Source: Nitratireductor indicus C115 | GTDB lineage: Bacteria; Pseudomonadota; Alphaproteobacteria; Rhizobiales; Rhizobiaceae | Length of the DNA stretch: 64,000 bases | Direction of reading: 5' to 3' | Assembly: GCF_000300515.1 (NCBI RefSeq) | Contig: NZ_AMSI01000008.1 | Span: 124,001 to 188,000, forward strand | Shown here: positions 27,378-36,429 of the stretch, piece by piece | Layout of the letters: every line of letters starts with the position of its first letter | Position numbering within the stretch: the stretch's first letter is position 1 | Notes under the pieces: model-generated | Told to the model about the DNA's origin: nothing | What the model saw: the letters and a program-made list of their open reading frames with translations, nothing else | The model's database searches: none | Position numbers and translations under genes: made by a program

Positions 27378-28229
27378 ATGACAATTGCAGCGTTCATCGA
27401 TGGCTCCGTCTATGCACAAAGCGTGTGCGAGCACGCGGCATGGATTGCAGGGCGACTTAACACCGGTGTCGAACTCGTGCATGTGCTGGGCCGGCGCGAG
27501 ACGGCGAGCGCGCCGTCCGACCTGTCGGGCAACATCGCGCTTGGTGCCCGCAGTGCACTTCTGAAAGAGCTTTCCGAACTCGACGAGCAGCGAGCAAGGC
27601 TTGCGCAGAAGCGGGGTCGGGCCATTCTGGAGGACGGCGAAGCGGTGGTTCGGGCTGCCGGCATCGACGCTGTGGCCAGCCGGTTGCGCAATGGCGATCT
27701 CGTGGAGACGATGGCCGAAGTGGAGGCGGAAGCCGAGCTGATCGTCATCGGCAAGCGGGGCGAGGCGGCAGATTTCGCACGGTTGCATCTGGGGTCCAAT
27801 CTGGAGCGCGCAGTGCGTTCCAGCAACAAGCCGGTCTTCGTGGCATCGCGCGCCTTTCTGCCGGTGGAGAGGGTGCTGGTCGCCTATGATGGCGGACACA
27901 GCAGCATGAAGGCGGTGGATGCGATGGCGCGCTCGCCGCTCTTCGCCGGCCTTGAGGTCACGCTTCTGACCGTGGGCGCGAAAACGGATGAAGCCGTGAG
28001 GCGTCTGGACGATGCCAGGGCGGTGCTTGCCGCCGGTGGCATCGAAGCCGAGACGAAGGTTGTTCCCGGGCAAGCCGAGACGGCAATCGCCGACCGGGTG
28101 GAAACGGAACGGTATGAGCTGCTCGTCATGGGCGCCTATGGCCATTCGCGCATTCGCAGCCTCATCATCGGCTCCACCACGACCGAGATGCTGCGCTCCT
28201 GCAAGATACCTGTGATGTTGTTCCGTTAG
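27378..28229 (+). CDS. Universal stress protein, tandem UspA domains
   Basis: The 283-residue protein has two UspA folds. The second is the better conserved, with VERVLVAYDGGHSSMKAVD and the nucleotide-loop-like VMGAYGHSRIRSLIIGSTT. The first half has ADLIVIGKRGE-type sequence (AELIVIGKRGEAADFA) but lacks a full G-x2-G-x9-GS/T loop. The ATG lies two bases after the SulP stop, so the pair is almost certainly one transcript. Tandem Usp next to SulP suggests regulation of, or response to, the transporter's anion; this is inference. Confidence 0.85.
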   Translation: MTIAAFIDGSVYAQSVCEHAAWIAGRLNTGVELVHVLGRRETASAPSDLSGNIALGARSALLKELSELDEQRARLAQKRGRAILEDGEAVVRAAGIDAVASRLRNGDLVETMAEVEAEAELIVIGKRGEAADFARLHLGSNLERAVRSSNKPVFVASRAFLPVERVLVAYDGGHSSMKAVDAMARSPLFAGLEVTLLTVGAKTDEAVRRLDDARAVLAAGGIEAETKVVPGQAETAIADRVETERYELLVMGAYGHSRIRSLIIGSTTTEMLRSCKIPVMLFR

Positions 28230-28236
28230 GGCTTCG

Positions 28237-28283
28237 GCATTTGTGCCGCGACAGGTGATTTTACCTGACCGCAAAATGCTCTA
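28237..28283. repeat. Dispersed palindromic repeat, copy 3 (second half only)
   Basis: Only the second hairpin of the element is present: GCATTT...AAATGC enclosing CAGGTGATTTTACCTG, ending GCTCTAG. The inner stem ACAGGT/ACCTGA is preserved, unlike copy 2. It lies between the universal stress protein gene and the phosphofructokinase gene and could end or process the SulP-Usp message. Confidence 0.65.
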
Positions 28284-28319
28284 GGACTAGGCGAGGCCCG
28301 TCAACGGAGGATCGCCGAC

Positions 28320-29486
28320 ATGACCGTGACCATCGTCATCGCGCAGGGAGGCGGGCCAACGGCCGTCATCAACCAGACGGTCGCAGGTGCCGCGCTCGAA
28401 ACGATGAAGCGCTATCCGGGCGCGCGCGTCCTTGGGGCGCTGCATGGTGTGCGCGGCATACGGGAAGGGCGCTTCGTCACGCTTTCCGATCTGTCGGAAC
28501 AGGAATTGCTGCGAATTGCCGCGACGCCCAGCGCGGCCCTCGGTTCCACGCGCGACAAGCCGGACGAGGCCTATTGCGAGGCGATTATGCGAGGACTGCG
28601 CGGGGCCGGTGCGGACGCCTTCATCAACATCGGGGGAAACGACACGTCCGGCACGCAGGCGATCCTGCGCGACGCGAGCGGTGGAGGCATCACCTTCCTG
28701 CATGCGCCCAAGACCATCGACAACGATCTCATGGAAAACGATCACACGCCGGGCTTCATATCGGCGGCGGAGATGGTGGCGGGCGCGTTCCTCAGCATCG
28801 ATCTCGATTTTCGCGCCTTGCCGGGCATCTATGTGGGCATCGTCATGGGGCGTCATGCGGGGTTCTTGACGGCGTCAGCTGCGGCGTGGTCGCTGGACGA
28901 GGAAGGCGGGCCGCATCTGATCTATGTGCCCGAGCGGGCCTTTTCGCGCGAACGCTTCGTCGAGGACGTCAAATCGGTCTTTCATCAATATGGGCGCTGC
29001 ATCGTCGCCATGTCCGAAGGGGTGACTGATGCCGAAGGCCGCTCCCTGGTGGAGACGCTGGTGCCGCGCGAAATGCAGGAGCGCGACGCGCACGGCAATC
29101 TGAAGCTTTCAGGCAGCGATCTTGGGCAGGCCATCGAGCGCATTCTGGCGGAGGACCTGCCGGGCAGGCGCGCCCGCGTGGATACGTTCGGCTATCTGCC
29201 ACGCGGCAATATCGCGACCATCAATGATACCGATGCGCGCGAGGCCTATGCCGCGGGCGCCTTCGCCGTTGCCTCCCTGGAACAGGGACATGGTTCGGTG
29301 GCCCTGCAATTCGACGGAGAGCGGACGGTCTGCAAGCTCGTCGAGCTCGATGCAGTGGCGGGCAAGACACGCGAAATGCCCGATCGTTTCATGCATGTTC
29401 ACGAAAGTCGTATCTCGCAGGAGGGGCTGGCCTATTTCAACCGCCTCCTGCCGCGCCGCTACGATCCGGCCAAGCCCTTCGTGTGA
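28320..29486 (+). CDS. pfp: Phosphofructokinase, pyrophosphate-dependent type
   Basis: The 388-residue protein has the PFK fold with GGGPTAVINQT at the phosphoryl-donor loop, GGNDTSGT at residues 105-112, PKTIDNDL at 130-137 and MGRHAGF at 176-182. Lys in PKTIDND and Asp following GGN are the pair that marks pyrophosphate rather than ATP as phosphoryl donor. The preceding acidic residue (Asp in most PFKs, GGD) is Asn here. It would interconvert fructose 6-phosphate and fructose 1,6-bisphosphate reversibly. SD-like GGAGG lies upstream of ATG 28320. It may belong with the SulP-Usp genes. Confidence 0.88.
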   Translation: MTVTIVIAQGGGPTAVINQTVAGAALETMKRYPGARVLGALHGVRGIREGRFVTLSDLSEQELLRIAATPSAALGSTRDKPDEAYCEAIMRGLRGAGADAFINIGGNDTSGTQAILRDASGGGITFLHAPKTIDNDLMENDHTPGFISAAEMVAGAFLSIDLDFRALPGIYVGIVMGRHAGFLTASAAAWSLDEEGGPHLIYVPERAFSRERFVEDVKSVFHQYGRCIVAMSEGVTDAEGRSLVETLVPREMQERDAHGNLKLSGSDLGQAIERILAEDLPGRRARVDTFGYLPRGNIATINDTDAREAYAAGAFAVASLEQGHGSVALQFDGERTVCKLVELDAVAGKTREMPDRFMHVHESRISQEGLAYFNRLLPRRYDPAKPFV

Positions 29487-29501
29487 AGCCCGCCGGCGCG
29501 G

Positions 29502-31061
29502 TTATCGGCGTGTGAAGTCGCCGTTCCCGCTTTCATTGAAGTACTCCACGCTCACTCGTTCGGGTTTGCCGCCTTCGCCGATCTGGAAAAACACGGAGGA
29601 GATGGAGCCTTCCGGTGCGTTCTCGTTCTGCGGACGGAAGACGAATTCATCACCTGTCCAGTGCTCCAGGCTGAAGCTGGCCCCACTGTCCTTCAGTTGC
29701 ATGACGAGGCTCTCGCCCGACGGCTTCACCGTCAGGTCGCCGAAATAGGCATTGGCGTAGGTCCCGGAATAGTCGGCAAGTGGCCGGGGCGGTGTGGTGG
29801 CGTCAGGGGCTTCCTCGCCCGCATGTTTGCCGACGGGCTGGAATGCCGGCTTCATCAGTTCGCCGTACATGGGAAGCCAGTCGCGGCGTATTTTGCCATA
29901 TTGCACCATGTCCATGAAGCTCATGCCGACCGCTTCGGCAGCACCGATGGGCTGGGCATTCGTCAGGACCGCGATGCCGATATCGGCAGAGGGCAGCAGT
30001 ACGTAATTGGTGCCCGCGCCGAGAAGGAAGCCGCCGGAATGGCTGATCATGACGCGCCCGGCTGGTGAGACACCCACTCCAAAACCATACCCATAAAAGC
30101 CCGCGCGGGCGTCTGGGGCATAGGGGCGAGAAGAGACGGCCTGCGGGCTCAATGCGGGAAGAAGTGCTTCGGCGGCCACGATGCGTTTGCCTTCGTATTC
30201 GCCCATGCCGAGCACCATCTGCATCCACCGGGCCATGTCGGCCGCGCTGGAGCTGACGCCGCCTGCCGGAGTCTGCGCATCGGGTTTGCGCTGGAACACC
30301 GAATCCCAGGCGTCGCCAATGCGCACATGCGGATAGGCCCGGTTTTCCCGCGCCATGAAATCGGAAAAGCGCGATGAGGTGCTTTCCATGCCGAGCGGCT
30401 TGTAGAGCACCTCTGCGCTGAGGCTGTCCCAGTCGGTGCCTGCAGCTTCGGCAACCGCCTGCGCGGCAGCGGTGAGGCCGAAATTGGTATAGGCGTAGTG
30501 GGTGCGAAACGCGCTGAGCGGTTCCTGCGAAAGGCGTTCAAGAATCTGCTGGCGGGAAAAGCCCAGGTCTTCCAGATCGTCACCGGCATGGTCGGGCAGG
30601 CCGGAGCGATGGGCGTAGAGATCGCCGACGGTGAGCAGGGCCGTCACCTGCGGGCTGGCGAGCTTGAACCAGGGCAGCAGCTCCGTCATCGGCGTGTCCC
30701 AGTGGACCACGCCTTCGCCCACCTCATGGGCAACGACGGTCGCGCCAATGGATTTCGACAGGGAGGCGAGCTGGAACACCGTGTCGGCATCCACCTTTTC
30801 GGGCGCGCCGGCCTTGCGCACGCCATAGCCCTTCAGGAAGAGGACCTTGTCCTTGCTGACGACCGCGACGGCAAGGCCGGGAATTCCCGTTCTCTCCATG
30901 ATGCCGGCGACAATGGCATCCACTTCGCCGACAGCTCTTTCGATCTGCCCGTCAGGGATCGCGATGCCGGCCGTTTGCGGCGGGGGAGGAAGGTCCTCGG
31001 CTTGGGCGGAAATGGTCAGAATGCCAAGGACAGCGGTCAGGCAAAACAGGCGGCGTGGCAC
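29502..31061 (-). CDS. Secreted serine hydrolase, class C beta-lactamase / DD-peptidase family
   Basis: The protein of about 519 residues starts with a signal peptide (VPRRLFCLTAVLGILTISAQA). It has the catalytic SxxK in LASLSKSIGAT, the YxN motif in HYAYTNFGLT and an HSG motif in MISHSGGFLLG, followed by a C-terminal beta-barrel-like lipocalin-type extension. It is probably a periplasmic esterase or peptidase rather than a true beta-lactamase. I prefer GTG at 31061 (GGAGA upstream, signal peptide begins there) over a TTG at 31106. It lies downstream of a LysR gene on the same strand, separated by a tandem repeat. Confidence 0.85.
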   Translation of the reverse strand: MPRRLFCLTAVLGILTISAQAEDLPPPPQTAGIAIPDGQIERAVGEVDAIVAGIMERTGIPGLAVAVVSKDKVLFLKGYGVRKAGAPEKVDADTVFQLASLSKSIGATVVAHEVGEGVVHWDTPMTELLPWFKLASPQVTALLTVGDLYAHRSGLPDHAGDDLEDLGFSRQQILERLSQEPLSAFRTHYAYTNFGLTAAAQAVAEAAGTDWDSLSAEVLYKPLGMESTSSRFSDFMARENRAYPHVRIGDAWDSVFQRKPDAQTPAGGVSSSAADMARWMQMVLGMGEYEGKRIVAAEALLPALSPQAVSSRPYAPDARAGFYGYGFGVGVSPAGRVMISHSGGFLLGAGTNYVLLPSADIGIAVLTNAQPIGAAEAVGMSFMDMVQYGKIRRDWLPMYGELMKPAFQPVGKHAGEEAPDATTPPRPLADYSGTYANAYFGDLTVKPSGESLVMQLKDSGASFSLEHWTGDEFVFRPQNENAPEGSISSVFFQIGEGGKPERVSVEYFNESGNGDFTRR

Positions 31062-31115
31062 GGCGGTGTCTCCGTTCGTCGTTTCGTCCGGTGTGTTCTC
31101 GGACAAACATACTAA

Positions 31116-31151
31116 CGAAAGAAGAACTTCCGGCGAAAGAAGAACTTCCGG
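31116..31151. repeat. Two perfect tandem 18-base repeats
   Basis: CGAAAGAAGAACTTCCGG occurs twice back to back (31116-31133 and 31134-31151). It fills the gap between the LysR stop codon and the serine hydrolase leader on the minus strand. It could be a regulator site pair for the hydrolase or a simple replication-slippage duplication. Confidence 0.85.
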
Positions 31152-32033
31152 CTAAACAAATAACTGCCGTTCCTTTTCCACAAGCTCACCGATGAAGGCG
31201 GCGGCGGCCTGGACGCGACGCGTCGGGCGCATGGATTCGTGATAGACGATCCAGTAGGCGCGGCGGATGGGCTTAGCCCAGGCGATGGGAACGAGATCGT
31301 CATGGGGGCGAGCGATGAAGGTATGCAGGATGCCGATACCGGTGCCGGCACGCACCGCCTCCACCTGGCCCATGGCGGAGGATACGGCAAAATCGGCGCG
31401 CCAGTTCTCCCAGATCTCCGTGCCGTAATCGAGGGTGGGGCTGAAAACCAGATCGGGGACGTAGCCGACCAGCTTGTGCTCGTTGAGCGCGGCGGGGCCG
31501 GAAGGCAAGCCGCGTTCGGCTGCATAGGCCTTCGAGGCGTAGAGGCTGAGGGTGTAATCCACCAGCTTGGCAGCCACCAGGCGGCCTTCCGTGGGGCGGT
31601 CCACCGTTATGGCGATATCGGCCTCCCGGCGAGACAGGGAAAAGGAACGCGGTACGGGAACGAGCTGGACTGAGAGACCGGGATGCCGCGCCGTCATCGC
31701 GCCGAGGCGAGGGGCGAGAAAGGTCACGCCGAAACCGTCGGGTGCGCCGATCCGGATGGTTCCCGTGATCTCCTCGCTTTCGCCGGCGATTTCGGCGCGG
31801 GCGGCAATCATGTCCGCTTCCATGCGTTCGGCGGTGGCCAGCAATTGCTCGCCCGCCGCCGTCAGCTCCGTGCCGGTGGTGAGCCGGTGAAACAGCTTCG
31901 CTCCCACAGCCTCTTCAAGGGCTGCTACCCGGCGCGATACGGTTGCATGGTTGAGCTCCAGTCGTCGCGCCGCGCCGAGGATCTGCCCCGCCCGCGCTAC
32001 AGCCAGAAAGATGCGCACGTCGTCCCAATTCAT
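31152..32033 (-). CDS. LysR-family transcriptional regulator
   Basis: The 293-residue protein has an N-terminal helix-turn-helix (MNWDDVRIFLAVARAGQILG, RRLELNHATVSRRVAALEE) and a C-terminal effector-binding domain with the typical GTIRIGAPDGFGVTFLAPRL opening. I chose the ATG at 32033, preceded by GGAGG, over a GTG at 32069. It is divergent from mmsA with 159 bases between them, the usual layout for a LysR protein and its target, so regulation of mmsA by a metabolite of valine or propionate breakdown is plausible. The serine hydrolase downstream may be a second target. Confidence 0.88.
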   Translation of the reverse strand: MNWDDVRIFLAVARAGQILGAARRLELNHATVSRRVAALEEAVGAKLFHRLTTGTELTAAGEQLLATAERMEADMIAARAEIAGESEEITGTIRIGAPDGFGVTFLAPRLGAMTARHPGLSVQLVPVPRSFSLSRREADIAITVDRPTEGRLVAAKLVDYTLSLYASKAYAAERGLPSGPAALNEHKLVGYVPDLVFSPTLDYGTEIWENWRADFAVSSAMGQVEAVRAGTGIGILHTFIARPHDDLVPIAWAKPIRRAYWIVYHESMRPTRRVQAAAAFIGELVEKERQLFV

Positions 32034-32192
32034 GCCTACCGCCTCCGGTTGAGCAATTTTCGCACTCACTATTTTATGATGACTTTAATTTTTGCACAAC
32101 GGTTGCTTTTTGCCTCGCGTTGCCAAGAGGGGCAGGAAGCGTGACAATACACTGGATTTCAGTCCCAAAAAGTCTAGTCAGGGAGACGCCTC

Positions 32193-33689
<1,497 letters not shown>

Positions 33690-33718
33690 CCGGCTTTCAA
33701 GCCTATTTCCAAGCTTGC

Positions 33719-33760
33719 AAAAGCGCCCGTATCCGGTCTGGATGCGGGCGCTTTTCTTTT
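33719..33760 (+). terminator. Rho-independent terminator after mmsA
   Basis: AAAAGCGCCCG and CGGGCGCTTTT form an 11-base stem, with extra pairing possible in the loop (ATCCG/GGAT). A T-rich run, CTTTTCTTTT, follows. It lies 30 bases after the mmsA stop. Confidence 0.85.
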
Positions 33761-33801
33761 ATAACTAAAGCGCTTTTTCCTGCGATTGTTTCGAAGAAAA
33801 T

Positions 33802-33827
33802 TGCAATATAATTGCACAATTATGCAA
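33802..33827. promoter_or_regulatory. Overlapping palindromes upstream of the liv operon
   Basis: TGCAA-N5-TTGCA (33802-33816) and TTGCA-N6-TGCAA (33812-33827) share the central TTGCA, making an alternating array of three half-sites 10-11 bases apart, on one face of the helix. The array sits about 235 bases before livH in AT-rich sequence. It suits an Lrp-like or other oligomeric regulator. The factor is not identified. Confidence 0.4.
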
Positions 33828-34060
33828 ATTTTCGCCGTAAAATAACGAAAATTCCTGAAAAATAGACCTTCATTGCGATGACAATGCAACTCTGGAGTGC
33901 TAGCCTCCAGTCAGTAGAATAAACGAGGGCGCAAGGCCTGTTGTGCGGAGCCGGTCGCGGGAAATTTGGCGTTGCAATCGAGCGCCAATTCTCTACGACT
34001 AGAAGGGGAACAATAAGAAATGCGTCCATGTGGCGACATTTCAGGGGAGTTGCATATCAA

Positions 34061-34990
34061 ATGGAATATTTCGTCCAGCAGCTTATCAACGGGCTGACGC
34101 TGGGTTCCATCTACGGGCTGATCGCCATCGGCTATACGATGGTCTACGGCATCATCGGAATGATCAACTTCGCCCATGGCGACATCTTCATGATCGGTTC
34201 TTTCATCGCGCTGGCGGTGTTTCTGATCCTGACGACGGTCCTGGGCTTCACATTCCTGCCCGTGGTCCTGCTCATCGTCCTGATCATATCGATGTTCTTC
34301 ACGGCGGCCTGGGGCTGGACCGTGGAGCGCCTGGCCTACCGGCCCCTGCGCGGCTCATTCCGTCTGGCGCCGCTCATCACTGCAATCGGCATGTCGATCG
34401 TGCTGCAAAACTTTGTCCAGATCACGCAGGGCGCGCGCGTCAAGCCGCTGCCGCCGCAGATTCAGGGCGGCGTCACGCTGATGGAAGGCTCCACGGAAGC
34501 CGGCACCATCGTCGTTCAGATGTCCTACATGCAGATGATCATCATCCTGAGCACCATCGTGCTGATGGTCGGCTTCACCATGCTGATCTCGCGTACGCCG
34601 CTCGGCCGGGCACAGCGCGCCTGCGAACAGGACCGCAAAATGGCGGCGCTGCTCGGCATCAATGTCGACCGTACCATCTCGCTGACCTTCGTCATGGGGG
34701 CGGCGCTTGCCTCGGTGGCTGGTCTGATGTTCCTGCTGCTTTACGGTGTGATCGACTTCTACATCGGCTTTCTGGCAGGCGTTAAGGCCTTTACCGCGGC
34801 CGTTCTGGGCGGCATCGGTTCTCTGCCGGGCGCCATGCTCGGCGGGCTGTTGATCGGCCTGATCGAAGTGTTCTGGTCCGGATACTTCTCCGTGGAATAC
34901 AAGGACGTTGCGGCCTTCTCGATCCTGGCCATCGTGCTCATATTCCTGCCCTCCGGCCTGCTTGGCCAACCGGAAGTGGAGAAGGTCTGA
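34061..34990 (+). CDS. livH: Branched-chain amino-acid ABC transporter permease LivH
   Basis: The 309-residue membrane protein starts with the family hallmark MEYFVQQLINGLTLGSIYGL and continues GYTMVYGIIGMINFAHGDIF, with about eight hydrophobic segments. The coupling segment ACEQDRKMAALLGINVDRTI contacts the ATPases. It forms the inner-membrane channel with LivM for leucine, isoleucine or valine uptake. I chose the ATG at 34061; an ATG at 34028 adds only a polar leader. Its stop overlaps the livM start (TGATG). Confidence 0.93.
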   Translation: MEYFVQQLINGLTLGSIYGLIAIGYTMVYGIIGMINFAHGDIFMIGSFIALAVFLILTTVLGFTFLPVVLLIVLIISMFFTAAWGWTVERLAYRPLRGSFRLAPLITAIGMSIVLQNFVQITQGARVKPLPPQIQGGVTLMEGSTEAGTIVVQMSYMQMIIILSTIVLMVGFTMLISRTPLGRAQRACEQDRKMAALLGINVDRTISLTFVMGAALASVAGLMFLLLYGVIDFYIGFLAGVKAFTAAVLGGIGSLPGAMLGGLLIGLIEVFWSGYFSVEYKDVAAFSILAIVLIFLPSGLLGQPEVEKV

Positions 34991-36429
34991 TGGCTGCCTC
35001 TAACACCAACGCACCCACCTCCGACGTGACGCCCGTTGGGGCCCAGGCCGAAGCGGAGGCTCATCGTCTGCCGCCAGCGCCTGCCAACAATCCGCACTCT
35101 CTTGCCGCCTCGGTCAGAGACGCGGCGATCGCGGCCTTCCTGGCCGGCGTGCTGGGATTCTTCTTCATCGGCGTGCGCACCGACATCGCGCCGGGCGGTC
35201 TCGATCTCAGAATGCGCTGGGGCGCGTGGATCGTTTCGATCCTCGTCGTCTTCGCCGGCCGCCTTCTGCTCAATATCTTCGTCTGGAAGACCGACAAGCC
35301 GATTACGCGGCGGGTGAAGACCGGCAGCGGCGGCATGTCCGAGACGGTGAGCAAGACGCTGAAATATGCGCTCCTGGCCTTCGCTCTCATCCTGCCTTTT
35401 TTCTTCACCACCTTCTTCCCCGGCAAGGACCGGCAATTCATCGACCTCGCTATCCTGATCATGACCTACATCATGCTGGGTTGGGGCCTGAACATCGTTG
35501 TGGGGCTCGCGGGCCTGCTCGATCTCGGCTACGTCGCCTTCTATGCGGTGGGAGCCTATTCGTTCGCGCTTCTTGCCCAGTATCTGGATTTCGGCTTCTG
35601 GCTGGCGCTGCCGCTGGCGGGCCTGCTTGCCGCGACCTGGGGCATGATCCTCGGTTTTCCGGTGCTGCGCCTGCGCGGTGATTATCTCGCCATCGTGACG
35701 CTTGCCTTCGGTGAGATCATCCGTGTGGTGCTGTTGAACTGGTATGAGTTCACGAAAGGACCGGATGGCATTTCGGGCATTCCCAAGCCGACATTCTTCG
35801 GTCTCGAACTGAAGCGGGGCGAGGGCGGGTTCGCCGATTTCTTCGGCATCGCCTATGATCCCATCCATCGCTTCATCTTTCTCTATTACATCATCCTTGC
35901 CCTTGCGCTGATCACCAATCTGGTGACGATGCGCCTGCGCCGCCTGCCTATCGGGCGTGCCTGGGAGGCTCTGCGCGAGGATGAGATCGCCTGCCGCTCG
36001 CTCGGCATCAACACGCGCAACACCAAGCTCACGGCCTTTGCCATCGGCGCGATGTTCGGCGGGTTCGCCGGCTCGTTCTTCGCCACGCGGCAGGGGTTCA
36101 TCTCGCCCGAGAGCTTCACCTTCCTGGAGTCGGCGATCATCCTGGCTATCGTGGTTCTGGGCGGTCTTGGCTCGCAGATCGGCGTTGTGATCGCCTCCGT
36201 CGTCATGATCGGCGGCATCGAGCTTCTGCGTAATCTCGGCTTCCTCCAGCAGGTGTTCGGTTCCGGCTTCGATCCGGTGCAATACCGCATGCTCATTTTC
36301 GGCCTCGCCATGGTTCTCATCATGGTTTGGAAGCCGCGCGGCCTGGTTTCGACGCGTGAGCCTTCCGCCGTCTACAAGGAGAAGAAGCGTATTGGCGCCG
36401 ATATGGTGGCTCAGGGTGAGGGACACTGA
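34990..36429 (+). CDS. livM: Branched-chain amino-acid ABC transporter permease LivM
   Basis: The 479-residue membrane protein has the LivM core from about residue 150 (LGWGLNIVVGLAGLLDLGYV, AVGAYSFALL, VLRLRGDYLAIVTLAFGEI) and the coupling loop WEALREDEIACRSLGIN. The first ~140 residues form an N-terminal extension with two to three hydrophobic segments and an Ala/Pro-rich start, as in the long LivM subtype. It pairs with LivH. Start and stop overlap both neighbours by one base (TGATG), indicating tightly coupled translation. Confidence 0.93.
   Translation: MAASNTNAPTSDVTPVGAQAEAEAHRLPPAPANNPHSLAASVRDAAIAAFLAGVLGFFFIGVRTDIAPGGLDLRMRWGAWIVSILVVFAGRLLLNIFVWKTDKPITRRVKTGSGGMSETVSKTLKYALLAFALILPFFFTTFFPGKDRQFIDLAILIMTYIMLGWGLNIVVGLAGLLDLGYVAFYAVGAYSFALLAQYLDFGFWLALPLAGLLAATWGMILGFPVLRLRGDYLAIVTLAFGEIIRVVLLNWYEFTKGPDGISGIPKPTFFGLELKRGEGGFADFFGIAYDPIHRFIFLYYIILALALITNLVTMRLRRLPIGRAWEALREDEIACRSLGINTRNTKLTAFAIGAMFGGFAGSFFATRQGFISPESFTFLESAIILAIVVLGGLGSQIGVVIASVVMIGGIELLRNLGFLQQVFGSGFDPVQYRMLIFGLAMVLIMVWKPRGLVSTREPSAVYKEKKRIGADMVAQGEGH

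Larger units (their letters stand above)
33690..34060. other. Intergenic region between mmsA and livH
   Basis: This 371-base stretch contains the mmsA terminator (33719-33760), an AT-rich block with overlapping TTGCA/TGCAA palindromes (33802-33827), and a leader ending GGGGAG before the livH ATG. No credible gene is present. The AT-rich block is the likely promoter area of the liv operon. Confidence 0.6.

Noticed and set aside
29502-31061. Antibiotic-resistance class C beta-lactamase
   Set aside because: SxxK, YxN and HSG motifs are shared with many esterases and DD-peptidases; the long C-terminal extension and lack of an AmpR-type divergent pair argue against a true AmpC.
31116-31151. CRISPR-like or minisatellite array
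   Set aside because: Only two units with no spacer between them and no cas genes; treated as a simple tandem duplication.
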